A stretch of DNA of 64,000 nucleotides from assembly GCA_003290165.1 (NCBI GenBank), contig QNQO01001153.1, forward strand, positions 186,001 through 250,000. Direction: 5' to 3'. Below the pieces are notes generated by a model. It ran no database searches. It had not been told where the DNA came from and saw only the letters and a program-made list of their open reading frames with translations. This document shows, piece by piece, positions 30,521 to 41,412 of this stretch. How positions within the stretch are numbered: the first letter of the stretch is position 1; every line of letters starts with the position of its first letter. The position numbers and the translations under genes were made by a program. The DNA is from Berberis thunbergii (Eukaryota; Streptophyta; Magnoliopsida; Ranunculales; Berberidaceae).

Positions 30521-32543
30521 CTGTGAACTCTGGCTACTTCAAATTGGGAGGTCACAAGATTGTGCGGTCATTCTGAGTCCCTAAAAATGGAAGGATCTGC
30601 AATTAACTGTGGAAAAGAGGATGATCAGTGACCGTTTCTTGAGGCTTCATGTGTTTCCCGTGGAGGGCATTTGTCTTTAAGGACATCTTGGAGCGTTGTG
30701 GCATGCACACTATGAACGAGGCAGAGCAAGCTTCGCTTATTGAACCCGAGCTGAGGAGATTGCTGCTCGCACTGCTCTTGTTAGTGTTAGTGATAGTAGC
30801 ATTGATGGGGAAATTTTCTCGGCCTAGTATGTTACGGATCTCAATGCTCTTATTAGCATTGGTGTTGTTGGCCTGACTTCCAAGAAGAGCAAGCTTCTAA
30901 GACTTGCTAGCCCGTCGAAGAAACTATTGATAAGTCATGGCCGTGTTTCAAAAAAGAAACGATTTTCTAATTCTACTCGTGATACTGCTTGGACTGCACG
31001 TCGTCCGAGTTCTTATGATAAGGAGGTTTTGAAACATGATCACTTATCCTTCGAGGAGATTGAGGAGATGAACTGGCACTAGATAGGAGCAAGAATGGTC
31101 TAACGATGACCCTCGAGCTATTTTTCGATAATGAAAAGATGTTATTTTCTACCTCTGGTATGCCCGATGTTGCTTAATGGTCTAACAATGACCCTCGAGC
31201 TATCAACAACAAGATGCTCCAACTGGTCATGAACCAGTCTAAGGAGGTCGCTGACCATGGTCAAAATTATGAGGTTTTTCATACTCGATCTCCTTCCATT
31301 CATGCTGATGACGCGACGAGGTTCTTAGTTTCTTCTTCCACTCATTTATATTCTTCTGCTCCTGTCGCCACAACTACTTATTCTATTCATGTTATGACCA
31401 CTCCGCATCGAGAAGGCAATAGTGGTTTTTCTGTTGTCACCGCTATTTCGTTCGCTCTTTCGGTCGTTTGGATGGTTCCTTTATGCTTTCAAGTCCCCTC
31501 GTTGTCCATCCATAGATTAGTTGGAAGGGGCCCAACTTGGAAAACATCTGTATCAAACCGGATGGGAAGTTATGTTAGTTTACTCAGCTTGACATGCAGG
31601 ATGGTGCGCGTAGGTTGATCAATGAATGGCACAGGCTGAAGGTAAAATGACATTTGATGCCAGTGTTAGATCCTATTACTCATCTAGATTTGTGTCTTAA
31701 GCAGATAATGGACATGATGAATCACCTCACTTATGTTGGAGTGATGGAGTCAAAGTACAGGGCTGGTCGTGGCCAGGAGGCTGCTTTTGAAAGGAAGTTG
31801 GCGGCGCTGTTGTTGGTGTTTTCTCACGTTCTTTTGTCAGTTTGATGTGGTGAAAGTGCAGTGTGCAGAGGAAGAGAGGGCAATTGGGGCTGCTTTGGCA
31901 TCTTTGAGGGAAGTGGAAGTTACGCAATATCGGTTTGTTGCGGAGCTTGAGTCTTTGACGGCTAGTTTGGATGGGGTTCGTGCAAGACTGGATGAGTTGG
32001 AAAAGGAGTTGTTTGTCAAGAAATATAGCCATGATGAGGCTTTGTGTTCTGTGATTGAGCAATCTGTCAGTCGTAGAATTGTTGAAGGACGGTTGGAACA
32101 ATTAGTAATTGCGCTTGATGAAGTTTAATTCCGATATCTTCACCATGCTGACCACTGTCGAAGAAAAACTTTTTCCCACTAAGAATAAGATTGTTGCAAC
32201 AAAAGACATGCTAAAGATTGTGGAGGCGGAGGATTGGAAGAGAGTTGTTGACGGACGGGTCAAGCTTCTCGACTATATCGAGGGGTTTTGCGTTGATTTG
32301 TCCAAGTATCGTCGTTTGGTTGATCAAGTCTTTGAGGATGATGATGGTGAGGATGGTACTTCAGATCCCCCAAGCGATCCTGTAAACGAAGAGTCGTTAT
32401 CCCCTCACCCTTCCGTCCTGGCTCTATCATCTAATCTTGTTGTTGAAGGGAGAGCCTCATCTCCTCCTTCCAGTGGATGTTCTTCGGATGTTCCATCTTG
32501 TTCCCCGGATGTACTATCTTCTTCTCCGGATGTAACAAACTGA
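30521..32543 (+). pseudogene. Tat-A opposite-strand ORF, C-terminal part
   Basis: Directly after the target duplication the broken frame continues (NSGYFKLGGHKIVRSF, stop, VPKNGRI), completing the Transposase_28-like region. Several stops and shifts follow. From about 31,840 the frame contains EEERAIGAALASLREVEV, FVAELESLTASLDGVRARLD and ELEKELFVKKY, a heptad-rich coiled coil. 32,109-32,543 has LKIVEAEDWKRVVDGRVKLL and an acidic, Ser/Pro-rich tail with PSSGCSSDVPS. A domain followed by coiled coil and acidic tail is the same order as in Tat-D (55.6-58.0 kb). The gene lies opposite to gag. Function unknown. Confidence 0.7.
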
Positions 32544-32879
32544 TTTTATGAATGAAAACCATTCCATTTGACAATGGTGTATTGCCTTTTATATTATTTT
32601 TTCGCTTCACATGTTTTCTTTTTTGAAGTCGTGTTTCATCTTGGATCATTTGTGGTGACTCATTGTATATGATAAGTGTACTCACTTCATTTTTTGTACT
32701 CCTTTGTTCCGATTTTCGTGTATTCATTTCGTGATCGAGGTGTTGGTTGTTCCAGTAGGTTTTGGTTTGTATACCATTGTGTTTCATGTTCTGACGTATT
32801 GGCTAGATTGGACAGTTTTTTAATGAATTGGCTCATACCTTTTTACTTTTAGATCCGTCATGGCTGTCGAAGTTAGTCG

Positions 32880-33345
32880 TCTTGCATATATCTAGATTTC
32901 GCTTCATATCAATCGACCAGAGGTTTACCCGAATAAGTTGACTCATTCATTTCAACTTTTACTTTGTTGGTTTAACGCGTTAGTAGGCCTGAAGTTTATT
33001 TGAGTAAGTCGACTTATCTGTCCCCACTTTTACTTCGTTGATCTGACGCGTCGGTTGACCAGAAGTTTATTTGAGTAAGTTGACCTATTTGTCCCAACTT
33101 TTATTTCGTTAGTCTGATGCATCAGTCGACTTGAAGTTTATTTGAGTAAGGTTGACTTATTTGTCCCAACTTTTACTTTGTTGGTCTAACACGTCGGTCG
33201 ACCCAAAGTTTATTTGAGTAAGTTGACTTACTTGTCCCAACTTTTACTTCGTTGGTCTGATGCGTTGGTTGACCGAAGTTTATTTGAGTAAGTCAACTTG
33301 TTCGTCCCAACTTTTCCTTCGTTGTTGATCAGACCATAAGTTATG
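32880..33345. repeat. Tat-A minisatellite, 71-bp unit
   Basis: AGTTTATTTGAGTAAG recurs at 32,993, 33,064, 33,135, 33,207 and 33,277, with a diverged copy at about 32,921: spacing 70-72 bases, about six copies. Each unit also has TTGTCCCAACTTTTACTTCG and a GGTTGACC-type box. It lies between the opposite-strand ORF and gag. Confidence 0.9.
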
Positions 33346-34116
33346 CATCCTGACCCTTGTTTGTGGATTGATATGTCAATTGCTTATCATTGTCTAGCTT
33401 TAATGCCTCAATTTCGAGCGTAACATGGAGAGTTTTGAATTCGAAGTTTTATTAATAACCCCATTTCGGGTGCTTAACAATTTGTAATAGTAGTCATTCC
33501 TTTCACATAAAGTTACGCTATGTTGTAGGGTTTGCATTGTATCATTCTGACTAATGTTTGATTTGCCCTACCTTGAAAGGTCTTAACTTGTTCGTTGTAA
33601 CTTCTTCCTCCATGATTCTTTGTAGTTTTGTTGTTCGTATGTTGTTCTCGTGAGGTAGCTAATAAACTCGGAATGCTTCTTGATCGAATCACTGGGTGTG
33701 TGCCATTGACATGTTGGTTTTGGACGAGCAGAATAAAATGTAGCACTGAATTGTCTAATCATGCTCACATCATTACCTGCTGCCAAGGCTTCATTCATAA
33801 AATTTGTTTGCGTCAACTTCGTTGTCAATAATGTAGGAGGCGTTGTTAGCCTTAGCACTGATAATCTGGTCAAGCTTGTATTTGTCAGAAATTTTTTTAG
33901 ACTATGTCAGTTGGTTGCCCCCCATTTGAAGTGCAAATTTTTTTGCACTCCTCGTTGTGAGTTGTATCGATTTAGCTAATCTCATTTGATGGTGTTGGCG
34001 CTCTTACTTCGATATAGATTAGCTTGAGTAGGCGATGTTATTGGTTGTCTCTTCGGTTGGCATGGCTGTTTGTTTTCTCTTGCTACGCAGTGTAGGCCGT
34101 ATATTAGTTATCTAGG
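33346..34116. other. Tat-A internal, no domain recognised
   Basis: Where pol would be expected I see only short frames without motifs on either strand. Confidence 0.5.
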
Positions 34117-35590
34117 TTATTTTTTTGATCCCGCAGTAATGTCCCCCTTATCTTTTCCCTTGGGCTGTTTGGCAAACAACCCAATGAATTCGTCGAATCG
34201 TCCTTTTTTAATCCAGTACTCAATTTCATCTTTTAGGTTGTAGCAATCTTTGGTGTCGTGCTTGTGATCCTTGTGGAAAAACAATATTTGCTCTTGTCTC
34301 ACCCTTCTGGGTTTCCTTTTATCTTGAGTGGCTAGTTGACATCTTCCTATTTCGCAATGGATTTTAGTATGTTCGTTTCGCTTGTCTTCAAGGGCATGTA
34401 TGGTTTGTATATCTTTTTCACCACGCTCGTTACCCGCTAATGCTTGGGCCTTGCCGATTGTAACTTTCCAAAATCTTGCTGGTTGAACTCGGGCTTGCCA
34501 TTGGTCTTGTGCCTATTTGACTTAATGTTTTCCTCCCGAGGTTTGTCGTCTCTCATTTTTTCTTCCCTCATTTCGTGTCTCTTCGAGTGGGTTTCTCTCT
34601 TGGATTCGTTCTTATTTCTAGCGGCCATCATCTCCTCGAGAGTGATGTGATTTTGAGTGATTTTCAATAGAATTGCCATACTTTTGGGGGGTTCTAGGTT
34701 CATAGCATAAAAAGGGGTCATATTTTCAACTCGACGGTGAAAGTAACGATGGTCGTGTCGTCCCTGCATTCGTCGATCATTGTCAACTCGTTAGTAAAAT
34801 GAGTGACGTACTCCTTTATTGTCTCGTCAGGCTTCTATTTGATATGTAGCAAGTAGTGTGGCCCCTTCCTCATCCGTTGACTGCCGATGAACCTCGTGAT
34901 GAAGGCGGTAGGTAGCACCTAGAATGAATCTATTAACCTTGGTGGTAAGCTGTTGAAAAAATTCATCACTGTGGAGGTGGGATTGGTTGGGAATGTTCTA
35001 CATGAGATGAATTTTGTGCTCTCCTTCTACGCCATCATGTGGAAAAAGTGTCACAGATTGTTTGTTAGATTGGTAATGCCATCATATGCTTCAAACTTTG
35101 GTGGGATGAACTTCTTTGTCATACAGTACATTAGGATTTGTGACTCCAATCCTTAATGGGATTTCAAGAAAGTTTCTACTTTGGAGGTCCCATTTTGAAG
35201 TGATTCGCTGCTTTCAAGATTCACCTGTTGAGGTTCTGTAGGAACTTTGTAGGCTGATTTTTGTTGGGGCGGCGCTTGGGCAGGATTGGCAGACTGAGCA
35301 GGCTCTTGGGTTAATTTTTCTCCATTTTGATCATACGGTCCATCTAGGTTATGAGTAGGTCAACATGAGGGTCAATGGCAGTGTCGCCAGATGTCTGTGA
35401 TGTTTTGTTTATTGTGTGTTGTGGTTCTCCGTTGTTGGGCATGATCGATCTGACATTTTTCGCTGGGTTTGAAACATTAACTATCGGCAGTGTAGCTTCC
35501 CCGGTGGGACTATTGCTTTGATTGTTGTCGGGTTGAGAGGCTGTAGCATATTCCATTCGTTCTGAGGGTTTCTCAATCGTTGATTAGAAT
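34117..35590 (-). pseudogene. Tat-A gag remnant
   Basis: Minus strand, N-terminal part 35,580-35,344 (Asn/Ser/Thr-rich). Around 34,860-34,740 with frame slips it reads KQKPDETIKEYVTHFTNELT and CRDDTTIVTFTVEL, which fits the retrotransposon gag domain ([DE]-E-T-[LI]-[RK]-[ED]-[YF]-[VI]-x-x-F). The frame 34,769-34,437 is a charged Lys/Arg/Glu linker, and 34,302-34,117 has FHKDHKHDTKDCYNLKDEIE, the zinc-knuckle-like box H-x(3)-G/K-H-x-T-x-[DE]-C that ends Tat Gag. Several stops are present. Protease does not follow. Confidence 0.7.
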
Positions 35591-35660
35591 TGAGGAGATT
35601 TGCTACTGTAGATTCACTTCTTGAAAAGAAAACTTGTTGTCCCTATTGACGACTCCAAAC

Positions 35661-36195
35661 TGATGCGTCCAAAATTCATTATCCTGTAAGTATGACCTGC
35701 AAAACAAATGTTAGATTGCCAATGATCACATTTTTGGTTGCCGAAGGCACTCCGAGGCTTAAGTCAATAACTCGGTTGGAGATGGAGATAAATCGGTACA
35801 AAACTCAGTTAAAGTTGCATACCTTTATCGAATGTTCGCTTTACCTTATATAATGGTCATTATTAATTTCCTACGTGACTTAAGCATGTGAGGCGCAATG
35901 AGAGTTGATGTTCTTCGTAACGGTCTCCTTTTTTTATGAAGATACGTCCTCAGAGCCGTAACTCCTTCCATGACTCTTTTTCTCGGTAACCTTCCTCCTT
36001 TTTAAGGGGGAACTTTATTGGGTGTTGATTTGGGCCTTTAACTATGGTTCATTATGACGCTCTGTTTGGGCTTTTATGACTGAGTTTGCCCTTTTGGGCT
36101 TTATGATTGAGCTAGTTTTGGATACTTGATCCTCGTGATGGATGATCCCTGCTACGTGTATGACTGTAATATCAATATTATTTGATGTATCATCA
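35661..36195 (-). repeat. Tat-A 5' LTR
   Basis: On the minus strand it starts TGATGATACATC and ends GGACGCATCA. The next bases GTTTGGAGTCGTCAATAGGG are the probable primer site, shaped like the Tat form TTTGGCGCCGTCTGTGGG but altered. Confidence 0.85.
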
Positions 36196-36200
36196 GAGGT

Positions 36201-36520
36201 AAAAAAAATATTTGATTGTCAAAATAATGTCATATTTAACGATATCCGCACATCTTTTTAAGATAAGAGCTTGGAACCCATCCAGTCTAGGGGCTTTTAG
36301 ATTTTCGAAGCTCTTGAGGGTATACCAAATTTCTTAATTTTCTAGGGTTTTTATAATGAGAGAATTTCTTCTAAGGAAATAAAAGGGAAAAGAAATCCAA
36401 AATTTCTAGATCCACAGTAGTATTAGAAGTGGTGAAAAGGTTGGAGAAGAAATTCTTCAATTCATTATTGATCACACTTGGATTGTGGACCAATTCCTTT
36501 CGATTTATTGCTATATTGTT
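36201..36520 (-). pseudogene. LINE-1 reverse transcriptase fragment, upstream part
   Basis: The minus strand gives NELKNFFSNLFTTSN and, after slips, RKSKSP..GWVPSSYLKKM, the [KS]-[SA]-P-G-[PL]-D-G-F box region upstream of the polymerase core. It joins the fragment at 20,099-20,499 once Tat-A is removed. Confidence 0.55.
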
Positions 36521-36845
36521 TTTTTGGAATATTTATTTTTATTCCATCTAAGAATGTAGAACCTTGTATTTTTTATATTTTTTATAATTAGTATATTTTT
36601 ATAATGTCTTTTAGTAGTTTGTCCTTATAAAGTTATATACATGCCATGTGTTGCTTGCATGTTCTTGTTATGTGTGGTTTGTTTCTTAAGGAGTGTTAAT
36701 AGCAAATCTATTTAGGAAATGCTTATCATATAAACTCTAATGTTGCTTCATTTGATAAGTTGTAACTTTCATGCAGATTTATTTACGTAGTTATTCCCTT
36801 CACCGAATCTTAGGACGAGATTCCTTTGAGGTATATATATACTAA
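36521..36845. other. no gene seen
   Basis: AT-rich sequence without recognisable content. Confidence 0.4.
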
Positions 36846-36927
36846 CACTCGCAAGTTTTTTTTTTTAAAGGCAAGCGTGGGGTTTATATGGGCTCCCCGG
36901 ACCATTGAAATTGAAAAAATAGATTGG

Positions 36928-37691
36928 TTACATTCGTGCATATTTCCTACTTCTAGCATCATCAAATATAATCTTCTTAATATCTTCCGCGAAGGAACTT
37001 GGGATTATCTCAACAAACTCATGAGTTGGTAAGAGCTTTGCTAATTTATTCGCTGCCAGGTTTGTCTCCCATACTGCGTGCATGAGTTTGCAACCTTCGA
37101 ATTGTGTTAGAACCGCCTTGATCCTTCTAGTGATATGCTCTGCTTCCCATGGGGGTGCTCTGTCAGTAGTAAGGAACTTGAGAGCAATGTTGGAGTCCAT
37201 ACTAAACTCCAGTCTGCGTAATGCGTGTCGCTGGGCAAGTTGGATAGCCAATTCAATCCCTGTAGCTCGTGCAGTAGTACCGTTTGCGCTATTTGGCTCC
37301 CTGCCCCGGCTGCCACAACTACTCCATCGTGGTCCCTAATGAGTGCTGTGTATCCCCCTTTTGTGCCTATGAGTGAGCCATCAAAGTTCACCTTGAACCA
37401 GCCATGTTCAGGTCGCTCCCATGCATGTAAGGTGAAGGGTCCGGAGTGGTGTTGGACCTCTAGTCTCCAATTGTCAAAAAGTTGTCTATTATCCGCATTA
37501 TCCTCGACTCGAAAGTCTAGGACTGAGGCACGTAGTCTGACATCCTCTATGATCTTATTCTCCACTTCAATGGCTGCTCGAAATTTGGACTGGAAGAGCC
37601 TGCAATTCCTCTCTGTCCAGAGATGATAAGTAGTGGCATTGAGGGCCAGTCGCTTGAGCACACTATTGGGTGAGGTACCAGAGAAATGCAT
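36928..37691 (-). pseudogene. LINE-2 RNase H domain
   Basis: The frame 37,691-37,107 contains LNATTYHLWTERNCRLFQSK, then WFKVNFDGSLIGTKGGYTAL and IRDHDGVVVAAGAG. The sequence V-N-x-D-G-S..G-x-G-x-x-x-R-D..G is the RNase H start with its catalytic Asp. A frameshift near 37,250 moves to 37,251-36,928 with MAIQLAQRHALRRLEFSMDS and LKFLTTD, including E-x-D-S, then ANKLAKL. All parts of a plant LINE RNase H are present, but split by the shift. Confidence 0.8.
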
Positions 37692-37715
37692 CTCACACTA
37701 TCTCCACTTAGCAGC

Positions 37716-37970
37716 TCAGTCCATGACTTGGTGCTTAAGGCCTAGTTGGAGTAGGATGCGCATCCATATGAAGCTGGAGCATCTACATTTGAAGAATAGG
37801 TGTTCTTCACATTCAGGTTCGTCACTGCATAGAGGGCAAGAAGACCTATCAACAACTTCCCATTTCAGTAATTTATCCTGGGTTTTAAGGGCCTTATGCA
37901 TTGCTAACCAAGTGATGAAACTCTGTGTGGGTATCCTCCCAGTGAACCACACCTGCTTGGACCATGACAC
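37716..37970 (-). pseudogene. LINE-2 zinc-binding region
   Basis: WFTGRIPTQSFITWLAMHKA, then CPLCSDEPECEEHLFFKC. This is the zf-RVT motif: W..[KR]-x-P-x-[KR]-x-x-x-F-x-W-x-[AL] and C-x-x-C-x-x-x-x-E-[ST]-x-x-H-x-x-x-x-C with Glu in the variable place. Confidence 0.8.
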
Positions 37971-38333
37971 TGACTGAGATCTTCTTCTCGTTTAGTGATA
38001 AGTGCTTTTGTTAGAGAAGTCCCCATCATGGCCTTCCATCCAGGTAATGACATCTCTGTGCGCAGTGTCTAGTGCCACCATTCCCAGGTCTGCACATATG
38101 TCTGGAATGTGCAATCTGTCATGTTGTCTGATGTCCCAGTGATTATTGTGTATCAGAGCACTGACTGTAGCATTACGGTGTAGAGTTGAGTGGTATGTAA
38201 GGTGCTTTGGGAAGCTGTTTAGGAGGATACCCATAGGGTGCCAAGGATCTTTCCATAGTTTAGTTTCTTTCCCATTTCCAATAGAATGGACAATGAGTGA
38301 GCTAGCCTGTTTCCTGCACTTGAGTATGTTGCG

Positions 38334-38831
38334 CTAGCACCAGGATGCCTCATTTGGGATAACCATAGTCCAGAAATGTCTATCTCTAATTAAGTGAGCT
38401 TTAGTCCATCGAACCCATAGGTTATCCTTGCTTGAAACAATATTCGATACATGCCTCATCATGGCTGCCTTGTTTGATGTTTCAATGCATCTAATGCCCA
38501 AGCCTCCCTCTTTGTAAGGGCTGCATATACGTTGGCAATTGACCATAGGAGTCTTTGTATAAGTATCAGAGCCTGACCATAGAAAGTTCCTCATCATTGT
38601 TGTGATATCATCACGAGCACTGGTAGGCAGAATGAAGCAAGATGTCCAGTAAACATGAAGGTTGTTTAGCACTGCTCTTATAAGAGTGACTCTTCCTGCA
38701 TAGGAGAGTGTCCTGTTCTTCCAAGATTGAACCCTCTTCCTAACTCTGTCAATCAAAGGTAAGCACTGGTTGTAGTCCAAACGAGAGGAGATCAAGGGAA
38801 GCCCCAAGTACCTTAAACGAGAGTAGATCAA
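38334..38831 (-). pseudogene. LINE-2 reverse transcriptase C-terminus
   Basis: YLGLPLISSRLDYNQCLPLI, QSWKNRTLSYAGRVTLIRAV and FLWSG, then KEGGLGIRCIETSNKAAMMR. This is the conserved thumb region of plant non-LTR reverse transcriptases (Y-L-G-x-P-L; W-x-x-[RK]-x-L-S-x-A-G-R; E-G-G-L-G-[IL]). The frame is open for 165 codons and begins right at the 5' truncation of the element. Confidence 0.85.
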
Positions 38832-38854
38832 GGTTGTTCAGCACTCGCAAGTTT

Positions 38855-39163
38855 CCTATAACTTAAAATATATTAACTATATTGAATTTTGTATCCCTGA
38901 AATATATGTCATTATTTGTTCTCATTGATGAAGTATATGCAAGTGTATGGAGTATTCATGCTAAGTGCTTTGCATAATTATGCGAGGTTGTTCATTGTTA
39001 TTAGGTGTATTTATTAACATTTCGTCAGTGTATAAGCATGGTTCCTCATTTGAAATTGCATTTCATTCACTAGATCATTTATTTAAAGCTTTTCACTTAT
39101 ATTATCTTACTTTTCGAATCTCGAGACGAGATACTTTACAAACTGTGTATAATGTAATGAGCT
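38855..39163. other. no gene seen
   Basis: AT-rich spacer between LINE-2 and Tat-B. Confidence 0.4.
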
Positions 39164-39852
39164 TGATGATACACCAAAACGGTTCCTACTCGGCATTGTA
39201 CACGTGTCATGATGATCTTGAGGAAAGAGAGGCCCTAACGTCAGTCTAACACTAATCCTGCCCCATGCGGTTCTAAGCATGCCCAATGCAGTCCGCCAAA
39301 CAAACCATAATTCCTACAGCCTACTAGACCCAAGTGTCTCACAACTATCCTCAATACCCGTAAGCCCTATTAAGTCAAGTATCTTGAGGATTAGTTTCGA
39401 ACAGACAATTATAACGGCTCTTTGCTTCCAACTAGGAAGCATATTCCAGAGTACGTATCTCACATGGAGACTTCTACCTATAGACTACTCTTGGAACGGG
39501 AACTATCTCCCACGTATCTAGGAGCACTTGGCTAACAGGGAAACTTCCCTCCACAACATGACTCCTAATTAGATAAGGATCTCCACGCAGGTCTTCTTTT
39601 GTAAACTACACCATCGATGGCCTGGTTGAACCAGGACTCCTGCACTATAATTAAGAAAAGAGGTTGGTAAGTTAAGGTACACTACAAATTACCTGTTTAC
39701 AACATTACACCTTCCTCATATCCCTTTCTGACTTTAGCATCGGAGTGACATTGGCCACCACAGCGGTGGTATGTGGCTCACGTGCGTTCCTTGGGCAGGT
39801 CAGCAAGTTTGCTAGTCAAAGTCAAAGCAGGGAGCAGAAAATGACTGCATCA
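39164..39852 (+). repeat. Tat-B 5' LTR
   Basis: Same family as 19,551-20,098 (direct) and 54,685-55,362 (inverted). It contains ACTTTAGCATCGGAGTG and the hairpin CCACCACAGCGGTGG (39,756-39,770). Confidence 0.85.
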
Positions 39853-40019
39853 GTTTGGCATCATCTGTGGGAAACAAAAAAAGTTCTTAACCTTTCGCTA
39901 GCATCATCTTTCCTCAGAATACTAAGAGATGGTGACCACCCCATCATGCAAACAATGGATCACACACAAACATTCCCAAAATAGCAACAGTGTTGTGAAC
40001 TCTGAATCGGATCCAAGAT

Positions 40020-41376
40020 GTTCTTTATACATCATGTCTTGCTGATGATGAAAACACTCAAATCAATGAAACAAAGACTTGATAAGACACTTAAGGCGTA
40101 TCTAACTCGCTTCAACATGGATTTAACTGTCGTCAACGTGTGCAACAACACGACGGCCGTCTCAGCCTTCATCGACGAACTGGAGAAAGGTAACTTCTAT
40201 AACTTCTAACTTTTGACCCACCAACAAATATGGCAGACCTGACGAGCGAAGCGCAGAGGTACATCGCCATAGAAGAGAAAGGAGCAACTAGGAGCAAAGT
40301 CGGGCCCAGATATAAATTAGTGAACAAGATATGCGATTCACGAAGCCCATTCGAGTTCGAACTATCTAATAGGTTAAGGAAATAGGCCTTCCGAGGTATG
40401 AGGATCTAAGCAATACGTGGCAAACAATTAGCATCGCGTGCTCAGAAGCATGACCACTACGTACTACTAGTGTTTACGAAAGAATACCTCCAGGGCATAC
40501 AACTCCTACATAATGATGCCCTGGTAGTAAAGATCTCTTTGTCAAGCTGGGAAGTAAGGAGATCCTTGGTGGGCATTAGGAGCTTATTGAATGTCCTGTT
40601 TCTCTGCACGTTCCACAATATGCAACTAGAGCAGAAAACATTAACCCCCGATAACCGTCCAATGATCGATTTCACTAGCGAAAACATTTCCTTGTGGGAA
40701 TGATACAATTAACGGTAGTAGCGGGAGAAAAGCCAACTCAAAATACCCTATTTCAAGAATTCATGGTAATCGACGCACCTTCGGCTTATAATGTAGTCCT
40801 GGGAAGACTCTGAATACACCAAATGGAGGCGGCAGTCTCCACTCTACACTAGTGCATCAAGTATCCAACAAATCAAGCAGTCGGTATGCTAAGAGACAAC
40901 TAGGCAGTAGCTAGGGACTGCATGTACATGATGACACTGCTATCGAGCGATTCTCAGCTGGTGGTTGGCTCCGTGACTAAGATGACTCTCTATCTCGCCC
41001 AAGAGGCAGAGGAAGAGTAACCTATCCTAGACGACAAGGCTCCAATAAGCCCTCGAGGCAAGCCCAATGCAAGCCAAGAAGAGGAAGGAACCTTCACGGT
41101 CTACCTCGACAGCCCTCTCAACAGCAAAGCTATTCGGATAGGTTCTCTCTTGAGCAATGACTTGGCGGAGCAACTCCCAAAAGCTGCTACAATGGAATCG
41201 GGACATATTTGCTTGGACCATGCGAGACATATTAAGGACCAATCGCCTAGAAGTGGACCCCACGAGGAAATCGTACAACAAAAGAAGAGGCACGTGGCGC
41301 CCCAGAGCAATGCGATCATAAATGAAGAGATGCCGTGTTTACTCAATGCGGACATATTAAGGAAGCGTGATACCCA
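40020..41376 (+). pseudogene. Tat-B gag, protease-like and pol start
   Basis: The frame 40,018-40,209 reads QRLDKTLKAYLTRFNMDLTV, then SAFIDELEKGNFYNF (end of the gag domain). After a stop, ADLTSEAQRYIAIEE matches the following gag linker. At 40,470-40,703 IQLLHNDALVVKISLSSWEV is the region before the aspartic protease, but the catalytic D-[ST]-G is not preserved (RSLVGIRSL). TLFQEFMVIDAPSAYNVVLG (about 40,740-40,805) ends the protease domain. RIGSLLSNDLAEQL and QQKKRHVAPQSNAIINEEM (41,140-41,330) are the linker before reverse transcriptase. Many stops are present. Confidence 0.75.
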
Positions 41377-41412
41377 GACTGGCTTGCTAACACCTCAATG
41401 CGAAATATATAG

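Larger units (their letters stand above)
20500..36195 (-). mobile_element. Tat-A: Tat/Retand-like gypsy element, pol-less, with nested Athila
   Basis: LTRs at 20500-21013 and 35661-36195 run TG..CA. The flanks TAGGT (20495-20499) and GAGGT (36196-36200) match at 4 of 5 positions. The left LTR is the 3' LTR: on the minus strand a purine tract (AAAGGGGAGATTAGC) precedes it. Gag remnants lie next to the right (5') LTR on the minus strand. Between gag and the 3' LTR I find no protease, reverse transcriptase or integrase. There is a 71-bp minisatellite and a long plus-strand frame, as known for the 3' region of Tat elements. An 8.7-kb Athila-like element is inserted inside that frame. Confidence 0.8.
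36859..38841 (-). mobile_element. LINE-2: 5'-truncated L1-type LINE with 13-bp TSD
   Basis: CACTCGCAAGTTT is found at 36846-36858 and 38842-38854. A T8 run (36859-36866) next to the left copy is the poly(A) tail of a minus-strand insertion. The body contains, in 5'-3' order on the minus strand, the end of the reverse transcriptase, a zinc-binding region and RNase H. ORF1, endonuclease and most of the polymerase are missing, as usual for incomplete target-primed reverse transcription. Confidence 0.9.
39164..41412 (+). mobile_element. Tat-B: gypsy Tat element, 5' part
   Basis: A 689-bp LTR (39164-39852, TGATGATACACC to GACTGCATCA) is followed immediately by GTTTGGCATCATCTGTGGGA, close to the Tat primer site TTTGGCGCCGTCTGTGGG. 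Then come gag, a protease-like region and the start of pol on the plus strand. The element stops at about 41,412, where the Helitron 3' termini begin. No 3' LTR is in this position. Confidence 0.8.

Noticed and set aside
32880..33345. Regular repeats that might suggest a CRISPR array
   Set aside because: Units are contiguous 71-bp tandem copies with no unique spacers, in a plant retrotransposon. The same holds for 49,290-50,090 and 58,620-59,390.
37082..37977. Plus-strand frames of 85, 133 and 114 codons
   Set aside because: They are complements of the LINE-2 RNase H and zinc-binding regions.
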